From NCBI RefSeq assembly GCF_006440735.1, contig NZ_VFUA01000040.1:1-49637 (forward strand): a DNA stretch of 49,637 nt, read 5' to 3'. The notes beneath the pieces are model-generated. The model did no database searches and was not told where the DNA came from. It worked only from the letters and a program-made list of their open reading frames with translations. The position numbers and the translations under genes were made by a program. Each line of letters starts with the position of its first letter. Position 1 is the stretch's first letter. The stretch comes from Mesorhizobium sp. B2-7-1. Its GTDB lineage: Bacteria; Pseudomonadota; Alphaproteobacteria; Rhizobiales; Rhizobiaceae. Below are positions 19,872-27,546 of this stretch, piece after piece.

Positions 19872-20580
19872 GGTCGACATCGCCGAGAAGACCTTCAGGT
19901 CCGCGCAGGGCGTCTCGGTCACGGCGCTCAAGAACCTTTCCTTCGAGGTCCCAAACGGCGAATTCGCCTGCCTGCTCGGACCATCGGGCTGCGGCAAGAC
20001 CACGACGCTGCGCATACTGCTTGGGCTCGACAGGCAGTTCTCCGGCTCTTTCCAGCTTCCCGAAGGCGGCTCGAACCGCATAGCCGCCGTGTTCCAGGAA
20101 CCGACCTTGCTGCCCTGGCGCACGGTGGAACAGAATGTCAGGCTGGCGCTGCCGAAAGAGCTGCGGGTGAAAAATCTCGACGCGCTGTTCGACACGCTGG
20201 GTCTCGCCGGCATGCGCTCGCTTTATCCGGCCGAGCTGTCGCTCGGCCTTGCACGAAGAGCGGCACTTGCGCGGGCCTTCGCAACCGAACCGGCGGTGCT
20301 GTTCCTCGACGAGCCCTTCGTCTCGCTCGACGGGCGGACCGCCGGGCAGCTCCGGCGCCTGCTTCTCGACGTCTGGTCGGCCAGGCCTACGACCGCCCTG
20401 ATGGTGACGCACAACCTGGCAGAGGCCCTGGCGCTGGCGGATCGCATCATCGTGCTTTCGCCGCGGCCCTCGCATGTGCTCGGCGTTTTCGACATAGGGC
20501 TGCCCAGGCAACACCGCGGCCCCGAGGCGACGAACGACCTTTTGCGATCGTTCCATCAGAAATTTCCGGGCGTGAGCTGA
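19840..20580 (+). CDS. ABC transporter ATPase with an altered signature motif
   Basis: 246 residues from the ATG at 19840; a TTG at 19831 is an alternative, and neither has a strong ribosome-binding site because both lie inside the permease gene. Walker A GPSGCGKT is at 47-54, the Q-loop is in VFQEPTLLPWR, Walker B is FLDEP (D157, E158) and the H-loop is in MVTHNLAEA. The signature, normally LSGGQ, reads LSLGL (133-137): both the second glycine position and the glutamine differ. The ATPase could still work, but the change is unusual for the nitrate/taurine class. Confidence 0.82.
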   Translation: MQPVGAAAPLRVDIAEKTFRSAQGVSVTALKNLSFEVPNGEFACLLGPSGCGKTTTLRILLGLDRQFSGSFQLPEGGSNRIAAVFQEPTLLPWRTVEQNVRLALPKELRVKNLDALFDTLGLAGMRSLYPAELSLGLARRAALARAFATEPAVLFLDEPFVSLDGRTAGQLRRLLLDVWSARPTTALMVTHNLAEALALADRIIVLSPRPSHVLGVFDIGLPRQHRGPEATNDLLRSFHQKFPGVS

Positions 20581-20631
20581 TCACACTGCTCTATGCAGTT
20601 GCGAACGGAAAACCGCTGCCGACTTCCTGCT

Positions 20632-20985
20632 TCAGAAGCAACGCACGTCGGCTTCGGCCTGCGCCTGCTTCAGCTCCGTTCGCGCGGCTTTCGCCGGCGC
20701 GCTTTCGCGAAACAGACCTGCATTCTCGCCTGTCGTCAGGGACATGCTCTTGAAGGTCTCGGCCCTCTCATAATGATCGTAAGAGAGGATCGAGGCGATG
20801 ACATCGATCGAGCATGAACAGCTCTCCAGCGCCTGGCGTGTCTGGCCGTTCGTCCGCATGCAGCCGAGCACATAGTCGACAATCGTCGTTGTCGGATAGT
20901 CTCCCGCAGCGCCGGCCGGGTTTGCGAAGACCGTTGCCGACGAAAAGACGAGCGTCAGGATCGAAAATCCAACATATCTGACCAT
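20632..20985 (-). CDS. Small exported cysteine-containing protein divergent from xoxF
   Basis: 117 residues with a signal peptide (VGFSILTLVFSSATVFANPA). The mature part has cysteines in LGCMRTNGQ, in the pair ESCSCSID and at the C-terminus (DVRCF), so four in total. It also has aromatic and acidic residues in SYDHYERAETFKSM. GGAGGAA lies upstream of the ATG. It faces away from xoxF across a 697-base AT-rich region. I do not know a named family. Its place suggests a periplasmic role connected with XoxF, but this is inference. Confidence 0.65.
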   Translation of the reverse strand: MVRYVGFSILTLVFSSATVFANPAGAAGDYPTTTIVDYVLGCMRTNGQTRQALESCSCSIDVIASILSYDHYERAETFKSMSLTTGENAGLFRESAPAKAARTELKQAQAEADVRCF

Positions 20986-21367
20986 GAGAAATTCCTCCTA
21001 TTGCCCGCCCGCGCTGCGGCGAGGCAGCACCATCGTGTCCAGTTGGCGACATGGCGCGCGCCCGGTCAAGTTCCCACCGCCCCGGTATAGGACCAAAGGA
21101 GGAATGCCTTGCCCCCCGGCAGCAGTGCTCCAAGGCAACTTTACGGCCCGCCACAGAACCCATCTTCATGAGTACTGTTTCATAGCCGGATCAATACGGA
21201 AAACCATAAGTATCCTATACAGCAAGGAAAAGGAATATATATAAATAAACGCCAAAGTACACACGCTTTTTAACGCGATATTATAGGATTTTATATATGC
21301 AGTCTCTCGATTTTACACTGTATATCATCATGAAGTTTGGATAATCCTTTGTACCTCAATTTTGTAT

Positions 21368-21397
21368 TGCATCGCATCAAATATATGCTGCATCGCA
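21368..21397. repeat. Direct repeat TGCATCGCA x2 upstream of xoxF
   Basis: TGCATCGCA occurs at 21368-21376 and again at 21389-21397, a spacing of 21 bases, i.e. two turns of the helix. This is the layout of tandem sites for a dimeric activator or response regulator on one face of DNA. The bound protein is unknown. Confidence 0.55.
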
Positions 21398-21404
21398 CAA
21401 TTTC

Positions 21405-21424
21405 GGCAAGGGTTTTTCCTTGCC
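21405..21424 (+). other. Hairpin after the direct repeats
   Basis: GGCAAGG (21405-21411) and CCTTGCC (21418-21424) form a 7-bp perfect stem with loop GTTTTT. No T-run follows on the plus strand. It may be an operator or part of an upstream transcript. Confidence 0.4.
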
Positions 21425-21627
21425 TGACATTTTGCAATGACATAGCCTAATCCTGTTTCCGGCTTCAAGGACATCGCTGTAACAAGGGAGCGGCGGCAGT
21501 CTTTCGTAGGCCACATCGGGCGGGTGTAGGCTGGGCTGGTTTGGTAAAGGACAGAAAAGGTCCTCTGCTATTTGCAGTCTAGGTCGTGACAGCTGCCGGA
21601 AATACTTCCCAATACGAATCGCCTGGA

Positions 21628-21645
21628 CAGGCTCTTGCGAGCCTG
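21628..21645 (+). promoter_or_regulatory. xoxF 5' leader stem-loop
   Basis: CAGGCTC-TTGC-GAGCCTG is a perfect 7-bp stem with a 4-base loop, ending 37 bases before the xoxF ATG. Between it and the ribosome-binding site lies the dyad TGTTG-T-CAACA (21659-21669). The position suggests an mRNA leader element. Confidence 0.45.
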
Positions 21646-21682
21646 AATACCGATTTCTTGTTGTCAACATGGGAGGAATTTG

Positions 21683-23584
21683 ATGCGCGCACTTACGCAA
21701 GCTACCTACATCGCAACAACCACTGCCCTACTGTCGTTAGGCGCGCTCTATACAGCGTCGGCTAACGAAGATCTCGTGAAGATGGCTGAAAATCCGAAAG
21801 ATTGGGTGATGCAGACTGGCGACTACGCCAACACCCGTTACTCCAAGCTGAAGCAGATCACCAAGGAAAACGTGAAGAACCTGCAGGTCAAGTGGACCTT
21901 CTCGACCGGTGTTCTGCGCGGTCATGAGGGCGGACCGCTGATCATCGGCAACGTCATGTATGTTCACACGCCGTTCCCGAACACCGTCTTCGCCCTCGAT
22001 CTCAACAATGACGGGAAGATCCTCTGGAAGTACGAGCCCAAGCAGGACACCAATGTCATTCCGATCATGTGCTGCGACACGGTCAATCGTGGCGTTGCCT
22101 ATGGTGACGGCAAGATCATTCTCAACCAGGCCGACACCACCGTCGTTGCGCTCGATGCCAAGACCGGCAAGGTCGTGTGGTCGGTCAAGAACGGCGAGCA
22201 GACCGACGGCGGCAAGGGTGAATCCGGCACGTCGGCGCCCGTGGTCGTCAAGGACAAGGTCCTCGTCGGCGTATCCGGCGCGGAATTCGGCGTCCGCGGG
22301 TGGCTGGCCGCCTATAATCTGAAGGATGGCAAGCTCGCCTGGAAGGCTTATTCGGAAGGTCCGGATGCGGACACGCTGCTCGATCCCGACAAGACCACGC
22401 AGCTCGGCAAGCCGGTGGGAAAGGACTCCGGCACGAACACCTGGGAAGGCGAGCAGTGGAAGACGGGCGGCGGCACGACATGGGGATGGTATTCCTATGA
22501 TCCCAAGCTGAACCTCGTCTACTACGGCACCGGCAATCCCTCGACCTGGAATCCGGTCCAGCGCCCCGGCGACAATCGCTGGTCGATGACCATCTTCGCC
22601 CGCGATGCCGACACCGGCGTAGCCAAATGGGTCTACCAGATGACCCCGCATGACGAATGGGACTATGACGGCATCAACGAGATGATCCTCGTCGACGGCA
22701 TGGAGGTCAAAGGCAAGAAGCACGACGTGCTGGTGCATTTCGACCGTAACGGCTTCGCCTACACCATGGATCGCACCACCGGCGAACTTCTCGTCGCCAA
22801 GAAGTACGACCCGGCGGTGAACTGGGCCACCGAAGTCAACATGGACCCCAACAGCAAGGAGTATGGTCGCCCGCAGGTCGTGGCGAAATATTCGACGCAG
22901 CAGAACGGCGAAGACACCAACTCGACGGGTATCTGCCCGGCAGCGCTTGGAACCAAGGACCAGCAGCCGGCCGCCTACTCGCCGAAGACCGGACTGTTCT
23001 ACGTGCCGACGAACCACGTCTGCATGGACTATGAGCCCTACAAGGTGAGCTATACGGCCGGCCAGCCTTATGTGGGCGCCACGGTGTCGATGTATCCGGC
23101 GCCCGGCGGTGACGGCAACATGGGCAACTTCATTGCCTGGGATGCCGCCAAGGGTGAGATCGTCTGGTCGAAGCCCGAGCAGTTCTCGGTGTGGTCGGGC
23201 GCATTGGCGACCGCAGGCGACGTCATCTTCTACGGAACGCTCGAAGGCTACATCAAGGCGGTCGATGAGCACGGCAAAGAACTCTACAAGTTCAAGACCC
23301 CGTCCGGCATCATCGGCAACGTCACGCCCTTCGAGCATGACGGCAAGCAGTACATCGCCGTTCTGTCCGGTGTCGGCGGATGGGCAGGCATCGGCCTCGC
23401 CGGCGGACTGCTGTCACCCGACAACGCCGCTGCCTGGCACGGCGCCGTCGATCAGGGCCGCGCGCAAGGCGATCAGGCCGCGGTCGTTGGAACGGCCGGT
23501 CTCGGAGCGGTCGGTGGCTACGCTGCACTCGCCGACTACACGACGCTCGGCGGCCAGCTCACCGTCTTCGGTCTTCCGGATTGA
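21683..23584 (+). CDS. xoxF: Lanthanide-dependent PQQ methanol dehydrogenase
   Basis: 633 residues with a signal peptide ending near [10 protein letters not shown]. XoxF oxidises methanol, and often formaldehyde, in the periplasm with PQQ and a lanthanide ion. The adjacent cysteines C130-C131 form the vicinal disulphide that sits over PQQ. The sequence DEWDYDG places catalytic D327 followed two residues later by D329, the extra aspartate that marks lanthanide-binding enzymes rather than calcium MxaF. Propeller motifs such as [20 protein letters not shown] are intact. The ATG at 21683 has GGGAGG 6 bases upstream; a TTG one codon earlier is ignored. Overall similarity suggests the XoxF5 clade, not proven here. 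Confidence 0.97.
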   Translation: MRALTQATYIATTTALLSLGALYTASANEDLVKMAENPKDWVMQTGDYANTRYSKLKQITKENVKNLQVKWTFSTGVLRGHEGGPLIIGNVMYVHTPFPNTVFALDLNNDGKILWKYEPKQDTNVIPIMCCDTVNRGVAYGDGKIILNQADTTVVALDAKTGKVVWSVKNGEQTDGGKGESGTSAPVVVKDKVLVGVSGAEFGVRGWLAAYNLKDGKLAWKAYSEGPDADTLLDPDKTTQLGKPVGKDSGTNTWEGEQWKTGGGTTWGWYSYDPKLNLVYYGTGNPSTWNPVQRPGDNRWSMTIFARDADTGVAKWVYQMTPHDEWDYDGINEMILVDGMEVKGKKHDVLVHFDRNGFAYTMDRTTGELLVAKKYDPAVNWATEVNMDPNSKEYGRPQVVAKYSTQQNGEDTNSTGICPAALGTKDQQPAAYSPKTGLFYVPTNHVCMDYEPYKVSYTAGQPYVGATVSMYPAPGGDGNMGNFIAWDAAKGEIVWSKPEQFSVWSGALATAGDVIFYGTLEGYIKAVDEHGKELYKFKTPSGIIGNVTPFEHDGKQYIAVLSGVGGWAGIGLAGGLLSPDNAAAWHGAVDQGRAQGDQAAVVGTAGLGAVGGYAALADYTTLGGQLTVFGLPD

Positions 23585-23616
23585 TATTCCGGAACACCTC
23601 AAGACCGAAGGCTGAA

Positions 23617-23664
23617 AGATCGAGAGCCCGGATCATCCGCAGGCAACGGCCGGGCTCTCGATCT
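23617..23664 (+). promoter_or_regulatory. Stable hairpin between xoxF and xoxG
   Basis: The arms at 23617-23631 and 23650-23664 (AGATCGAGAGCCCGG and its complement) pair perfectly over 15 bases with an 18-base loop. No T-run follows, so it is more likely an mRNA-stabilising or processing element, or a partial attenuator, than a full terminator. It would allow more xoxF than xoxG product. Confidence 0.65.
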
Positions 23665-23742
23665 GCAGCATACCCGAACACCGGCCAACGCCGCTTTGCG
23701 ACGGCACCCCTTCGTCCTTTGGCAAAATAAGGAAGCGTCTGA

Positions 23743-24267
23743 ATGTCCATCCGCATCGCAGTTTCCGTTCTCGCCCTGACCCTTCTGCCTTTGGCCGGCT
23801 CAATTTCGGCGCAGGCCGAGGACAGCGCCGACAAAGCCAAGGCGGTGAAGGACGACGGCGGCAAATATTTGGATGCGGATGGAAATCCAACCTACAAGAT
23901 CGAGAACGGAACCGTCGATTGGTACACCTTCAGCGGCTACCGCCGCTATCACTCCGACTGCCATGTCTGCCACGGACAGGACGGGATGGGTTCGACCTAT
24001 GCCCCGGCCCTGGCGAACAGCCTTAAAACGATCGACTACCCTACTTTCCTCTCGATCGTTGCACAGGGCCGTAAGAACACCGCCAACGGCAAGGAGAATG
24101 TCATGCCGGCCTTTGGCGACAACAAGAACGTCTACTGCTACCTGGATGACCTCTACGTCTATCTGCGCGCCCGCGCCGACGGCGCCGCGCCGCGCGGCAG
24201 GCCGCCCAAGCACGAGGACAAGCCCCAGGCGGCCAAGGATGCCGAAAAATCCTGCATGGGGGGATGA
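23743..24267 (+). CDS. xoxG: XoxG, cytochrome cL-type electron acceptor of XoxF
   Basis: 174 residues with a signal peptide ending near SISAQAED. The haem site is C73-H-V-C76-H77 and the likely axial ligand is M121 in NVMPAFGDN. The acidic N-terminal part and the late cysteines (NVYCYLDD, EKSCMGG) are typical of methanol dehydrogenase cytochromes. It takes electrons from PQQ-bound XoxF in the periplasm. It follows xoxF after the hairpin, and its stop lies one base before the xoxJ start. Confidence 0.94.
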   Translation: MSIRIAVSVLALTLLPLAGSISAQAEDSADKAKAVKDDGGKYLDADGNPTYKIENGTVDWYTFSGYRRYHSDCHVCHGQDGMGSTYAPALANSLKTIDYPTFLSIVAQGRKNTANGKENVMPAFGDNKNVYCYLDDLYVYLRARADGAAPRGRPPKHEDKPQAAKDAEKSCMGG

Positions 24268-24268
24268 A

Positions 24269-25141
24269 GTGACCAGCCGGGTTGCATCGAAGCCACGTTT
24301 CGTTCTGCCCCTGCTCGGCGCGCTCGCCTTGCTGCCGTTGGCCGCTTGGGCGCAAGGCGCCGGCCTCGGCGCCGCGGGAGAACTGGTCGACCCCGACATT
24401 CTGCGCGTCTGCGCCGATCCTTCGAACATGCCTTTCACCGACCAGAACGGCCAGGGATTCGAAAACAAGCTGGCCGAGCTCGTCGCCAGGAAGACGGGGC
24501 GGAAGTCGGTCGCCTATACATGGTTTCCGACCGTCATCGGCTTCGTGCGCAACACGCTCGCCGCCAACCGATGCGACGTCATCATGGGCTATGCCCAGGG
24601 CGATGAGCTGGTGCAGAACACCAACGCCTACTATCGCTCCTCCTATGTGCTTGTGCATCCGAAGGGCGATGACCTCGAGGGTGTCGAGACGATCGAGGAT
24701 CCGAAGCTCACCGGCAAGAGGATCGGCGTCGTCGAACGCACGCCGCCAACCGCCAACATGGCCGCCAACAAGCTCTTGCGAACGGCAAAGATCTACCCGC
24801 TGTCCGTCGACACCCGCGTCACCCCGTCGATGGGAGAGGTCATGATCAAGGACATGCTCGCCGGCAAGATCGACGCGGCGATCCTGTGGGGGCCGATGGC
24901 GGGCTACTATGTCAGGCAGCTCGACGCGAATGTCACGATCGTTCCGCTGGTCAAGGAAAAGACCGGTTCGCGCATGTCCTACCGCATCACCATGGGCGTG
25001 CGTCCATCCGACCAGGAATGGAAGCGTACGCTCAACAAGGTGATCCGGGAGAACCAGGCGGAGATCAACAAGCTGCTGCTCGACTATAACGTGCCGCTGA
25101 TCGACGAGCACGACAACCCGATCACGGCAACGCCGGGGTAA
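24269..25141 (+). CDS. xoxJ: XoxJ, periplasmic binding-protein-like partner of XoxF
   Basis: 290 residues from a GTG start at 24269; a run of six Gs followed by ATGAA precedes it, and no ATG is available in frame before the signal peptide (FVLPLLGALALLPLAAWAQG). The mature protein has the type II binding-protein fold: ILRVCADPSNMPFTDQNGQG, RCDVIMGYAQGDE, GKRIGVVERTPPTANMA, KIDAAILWGPMAGYY. XoxJ/MxaJ proteins are needed for activity or maturation of the dehydrogenase, though the mechanism is not fully settled. It ends the xox operon; pqqA follows after 187 bases. Confidence 0.92.
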   Translation: MTSRVASKPRFVLPLLGALALLPLAAWAQGAGLGAAGELVDPDILRVCADPSNMPFTDQNGQGFENKLAELVARKTGRKSVAYTWFPTVIGFVRNTLAANRCDVIMGYAQGDELVQNTNAYYRSSYVLVHPKGDDLEGVETIEDPKLTGKRIGVVERTPPTANMAANKLLRTAKIYPLSVDTRVTPSMGEVMIKDMLAGKIDAAILWGPMAGYYVRQLDANVTIVPLVKEKTGSRMSYRITMGVRPSDQEWKRTLNKVIRENQAEINKLLLDYNVPLIDEHDNPITATPG

Positions 25142-25255
25142 GCGCGAAGACAGGAGATGCGATGGAGGAAAGGAACCGATCGTCGATGCGGATAGTTTCT
25201 TTTAGTTGTTTGAGAACCCAGTGTTTCATTTGTCCATTTGTGAAGTGATGGACGA

Positions 25256-25310
25256 GCCATTGCACCCGCCCGCAATGGCGACAACGACATGACCGGCCCC
25301 TTCGGGCTGG
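25256..25310 (+). promoter_or_regulatory. Two hairpins in the pqqA leader
   Basis: GCCATTGC (25256-25263) and GCAATGGC (25272-25279) form a perfect 8-bp stem. CCGGCCC (25293-25299) pairs with GGGCTGG (25304-25310), with one G-T pair, around loop CTTC. The second ends just before the pqqA ribosome-binding site (GAGGAGA at about 25316). They probably lie in the transcript leader. Confidence 0.5.
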
Positions 25311-25328
25311 CAGAAGAGGAGAAATGCC

Positions 25329-25424
25329 ATGAAGAAGAGCTGGAAGAAACCGACCATGTGCCAGGTCGCTGCGGGCTTCGAAATTTCGCGGTATCTGCCT
25401 GCTGAAATTCCTCCCAGGAAGTAG
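25329..25424 (+). CDS. pqqA: PQQ precursor peptide PqqA
   Basis: 31 residues, beginning MKKSWKKPTMCQ and ending LPAEIPPRK. The core is GFEISRY, in which E18 and Y22 are the glutamate and tyrosine that PqqE cross-links to build the PQQ backbone; spacing i, i+4 is as in all PqqA. A strong GAGGAGA site lies upstream. The peptide is a little longer than the textbook 22-24-residue forms but similar to rhizobial ones. The gene is too short for routine gene finders and is often missed. Confidence 0.92.
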   Translation: MKKSWKKPTMCQVAAGFEISRYLPAEIPPRK

Positions 25425-25431
25425 GCCGCAA

Positions 25432-25465
25432 GGGTGCATGTCCCTGGCAGCAGGGGCATGCACCC
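25432..25465 (+). promoter_or_regulatory. Strong hairpin between pqqA and pqqB
   Basis: GGGTGCATGTCCCTG (25432-25446) pairs with CAGGGGCATGCACCC (25451-25465) over 15 positions, one of them a T-G pair, around loop GCAG. No T-run follows. It starts 8 bases after the pqqA stop. In other bacteria a pqqA-only transcript is far more abundant than the long one, and such a hairpin would explain it here. Confidence 0.7.
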
Positions 25466-25559
25466 CGCCGCATGTGAGGGCTTTGCAGCGGGAAACGCGG
25501 ATACGAAACTGTCTACCGCCGGGAAGCCCATCAGATGGGCCGCGGAGCGGGCATTTGCC

Positions 25560-26498
25560 ATGCGCGTGAAAATCATCGGATCGGCGGCGGGAGGCGGCTT
25601 TCCGCAATGGAACTGCAATTACCGCCTGAGCCGGGCGGCTCGCACCGGGATGCCCGGCGTGCATCCGCGAACCCAATCATCCATTGCCGCGTCGGCGGAC
25701 GGGATAGGCTGGGTTCTTTTCAACGCATCGCCCGATATCCGCCAGCAGATTGCGCAGGCGCCCGAGCTGCAGCCCGCGGCCGACGCATCGTTGCGCTCGA
25801 CGCCTATCCGCGCGGTGGTGCTGACCAATGCTGACGTGGACCATATCGCCGGCTTGCTCAGCCTGCGTGAACGACAGCCCTTCGCGATCTATGCGACGGC
25901 ACAGGTGCTGGCGACGCTGGAGGCGAATTCGATCTTCAATGTTCTCGATCCGGCGATCGTGCCGCGGCGTCTCCTGGCGCCAACGGAGGAAATGGCGATC
26001 CGCGACGCGGACGGCCACCCGACTGGCTTGGTCGTCGGCAGCTTCGCGGTACCAGGCAAGGTCGCGCTCTATCTCGAGCAAAGAGACGATCCCGGCGCCA
26101 ATTTCAGCTCCGACACGGGCGACACGATCGGCGTCCGTATCAGCAGTGTCGATGGCCGCGCCGCTGTTTTCTACATTCCCGGCTGCGCGCGCATCGATGC
26201 CGCGCTGCGCGCGCGCCTGGCAGATGCCGCCTGCCTTCTGTTCGACGGCACCGTCTACACGGACGACGAGATGATCACGGCCCGCGTCGGCCAGAAAACC
26301 GGCGCGCGCATGGGGCACATCGCGATGTCCGGAGAGGCGGGTTCGATTGCCGGCCTCGCCGATGTGAAGATCGCTCGGCGTATCTTCATCCATATCAACA
26401 ACACCAATCCTGTTCTGGACGAGAATTCCGCCGAACACGCGGCGGTCAGGGCGGCTGGCTGGGAAGTCGCCAGCGATGGCATGGAGATGGAATTTTGA
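25560..26498 (+). CDS. pqqB: PqqB, metallo-beta-lactamase-fold PQQ biosynthesis protein
   Basis: 312 residues. It starts MRVKIIGSAAGGGFPQWNC, the classic PqqB N-terminus, with CNCNY-type cysteine near residue 19. The fold's metal region is LTNADVDHIAGLLSL, and the late motif MGHIAMSGEAGS is also family-typical. PqqB is thought to act as a hydroxylase on the tyrosine of the PqqA-derived intermediate. Its stop overlaps the TTG start of pqqC. The ribosome-binding site before the ATG at 25560 is weak, which fits lower expression than pqqA. Confidence 0.95.
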   Translation: MRVKIIGSAAGGGFPQWNCNYRLSRAARTGMPGVHPRTQSSIAASADGIGWVLFNASPDIRQQIAQAPELQPAADASLRSTPIRAVVLTNADVDHIAGLLSLRERQPFAIYATAQVLATLEANSIFNVLDPAIVPRRLLAPTEEMAIRDADGHPTGLVVGSFAVPGKVALYLEQRDDPGANFSSDTGDTIGVRISSVDGRAAVFYIPGCARIDAALRARLADAACLLFDGTVYTDDEMITARVGQKTGARMGHIAMSGEAGSIAGLADVKIARRIFIHINNTNPVLDENSAEHAAVRAAGWEVASDGMEMEF

Positions 26499-27253
26499 GC
26501 AATTTCCACAACGCGGCGCGGGGCGGCCTGTCGAAGAGCGAGCTCGAGGCCGTGCTGCGGCAGGTCGGCGACGAGCGCTATCACAACCGCCATCCTTTCC
26601 ATCACAGAATGACCGGCGGCGCCCTGTCGAAGGCCGAAATGCAGGCCTGGGCGCTGAACCGCTATTGCTACCAGGCCGTCATCCCGCGCAAGGACGCCAT
26701 GATCCTGGCGCGTGCCGAGGATCCGGCGTTTCGCGCCGCCTGGCGCAAGCGCATCGAGGACCATGACGGCGAGGACGGCTGGAGCGGCGGCATCGCGCGC
26801 TGGCTGCATCTGGCGACCTCGCTCGGGCTCGATGCCGAAGCGGTCAAAAGCGAAAGGCTGGCGCTGCCGGCAACCCGCTTCGCCGTCGGCGCCTACCTGT
26901 CGTTCTGCACCAACCGGACGCCGCTCGAGGCGGTCGCGTCGTCGCTGACCGAGATGTTCTCGCCGCGCATCATCGGCGAGCGGGTGCCGGCGATGCTGGC
27001 GAAATACGACTATATCACCGAGGATACACTGGCCTATTTCAGCCGGCGGCCCGAACAGGCATCGCGCGACGCCGACTTTGCCCTCGCCTATGTGCTCGCC
27101 CACGCCGACACGCCCGAACGCCAGCAGCAGGCGATCGATGCGCTGGTGTTCAAATGCGATATACTATGGGCCATGCTCGATGCGCTCCAGCATGCCTATG
27201 GCGCGCCGGGAAACATACCGCCCGGCGCCTTCCGCCCGGAGGCGGCCTCATGA
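26495..27253 (+). CDS. pqqC: PqqC, pyrroloquinoline-quinone synthase
   Basis: 252 residues from a TTG start overlapping the pqqB stop (TTGA), with GGAGATGG upstream; the next in-frame ATG would remove the conserved RYHNRHPFHHRM segment. PqqC is a cofactor-free oxidase that performs the final eight-electron oxidation and ring closure to PQQ. Family motifs include WALNRYCYQAVIPRKDA, DHDGEDGWSGGI and YVLAHADT. It is separate from PqqD here, unlike the fused PqqCD of Methylobacterium. Confidence 0.95.
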   Translation: MSNFHNAARGGLSKSELEAVLRQVGDERYHNRHPFHHRMTGGALSKAEMQAWALNRYCYQAVIPRKDAMILARAEDPAFRAAWRKRIEDHDGEDGWSGGIARWLHLATSLGLDAEAVKSERLALPATRFAVGAYLSFCTNRTPLEAVASSLTEMFSPRIIGERVPAMLAKYDYITEDTLAYFSRRPEQASRDADFALAYVLAHADTPERQQQAIDALVFKCDILWAMLDALQHAYGAPGNIPPGAFRPEAAS

Positions 27254-27546
27254 CAGCATTACGCAAAAGAGCCATCGTGTCGTTGCGGTCGGCGCCATCG
27301 CTGCCCAGGCATGTGCGCATCCAGTACGACCCCGTGCGGCAGGCCTTCGCCGTGCTTTCACCGGAGAAAGTGTTCTGGCCGAACGAGATAAGCCTCGACA
27401 TACTGCGCCGCTGCGACGGCCAGTCCACCGTCGACAACATCATCACCGGTCTTGCGGCCGACTATGACGCGGATCCGGAGAACGTGGCGGCCGACGTCAT
27501 CGCCTTCCTGCAGGAATGGTCGGACAAGCTTTTGGTGAAGCTATGA
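27250..27546 (+). CDS. pqqD: PqqD, peptide chaperone for PqqA
   Basis: 98 residues, overlapping pqqC and pqqE by ATGA on each side. PqqD is an RRE-type winged-helix protein that holds PqqA and presents it to PqqE. The family features HVRIQYDPVRQAFAVLSPEK and a late acidic helix ending LQEWSDKLLV are present. Tight overlaps suggest equal production with PqqC and PqqE. Confidence 0.93.
   Translation: MTALRKRAIVSLRSAPSLPRHVRIQYDPVRQAFAVLSPEKVFWPNEISLDILRRCDGQSTVDNIITGLAADYDADPENVAADVIAFLQEWSDKLLVKL

Larger units (their letters stand above)
20986..21682. promoter_or_regulatory. AT-rich control region upstream of xoxF
   Basis: 697 bases without a convincing gene. The middle (about 21170-21400) is far richer in A and T than its surroundings, for example GGAATATATATAAATAAACG near 21231. 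It should hold the promoters of xoxF (plus) and of the small exported protein (minus). Separate entries describe a 9-base direct repeat, a hairpin and a leader stem-loop inside it. The xoxF ribosome-binding site GGGAGG is at 21671-21676. Confidence 0.6.

Noticed and set aside
20984..21244. An 86-codon plus-strand frame in the xoxF upstream region
   Set aside because: No ribosome-binding site, mixed composition across a GC-to-AT change, and no recognisable motif.
20986..21682. A lanmodulin-like or small RNA gene in the xoxF upstream region
   Set aside because: No EF-hand-type coding frame was found, and an RNA gene cannot be supported without transcript data.
21683..23584. Calcium-type MxaF instead of XoxF
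   Set aside because: The second aspartate of the DYD motif (D329) is present and no mxaI small-subunit gene follows.
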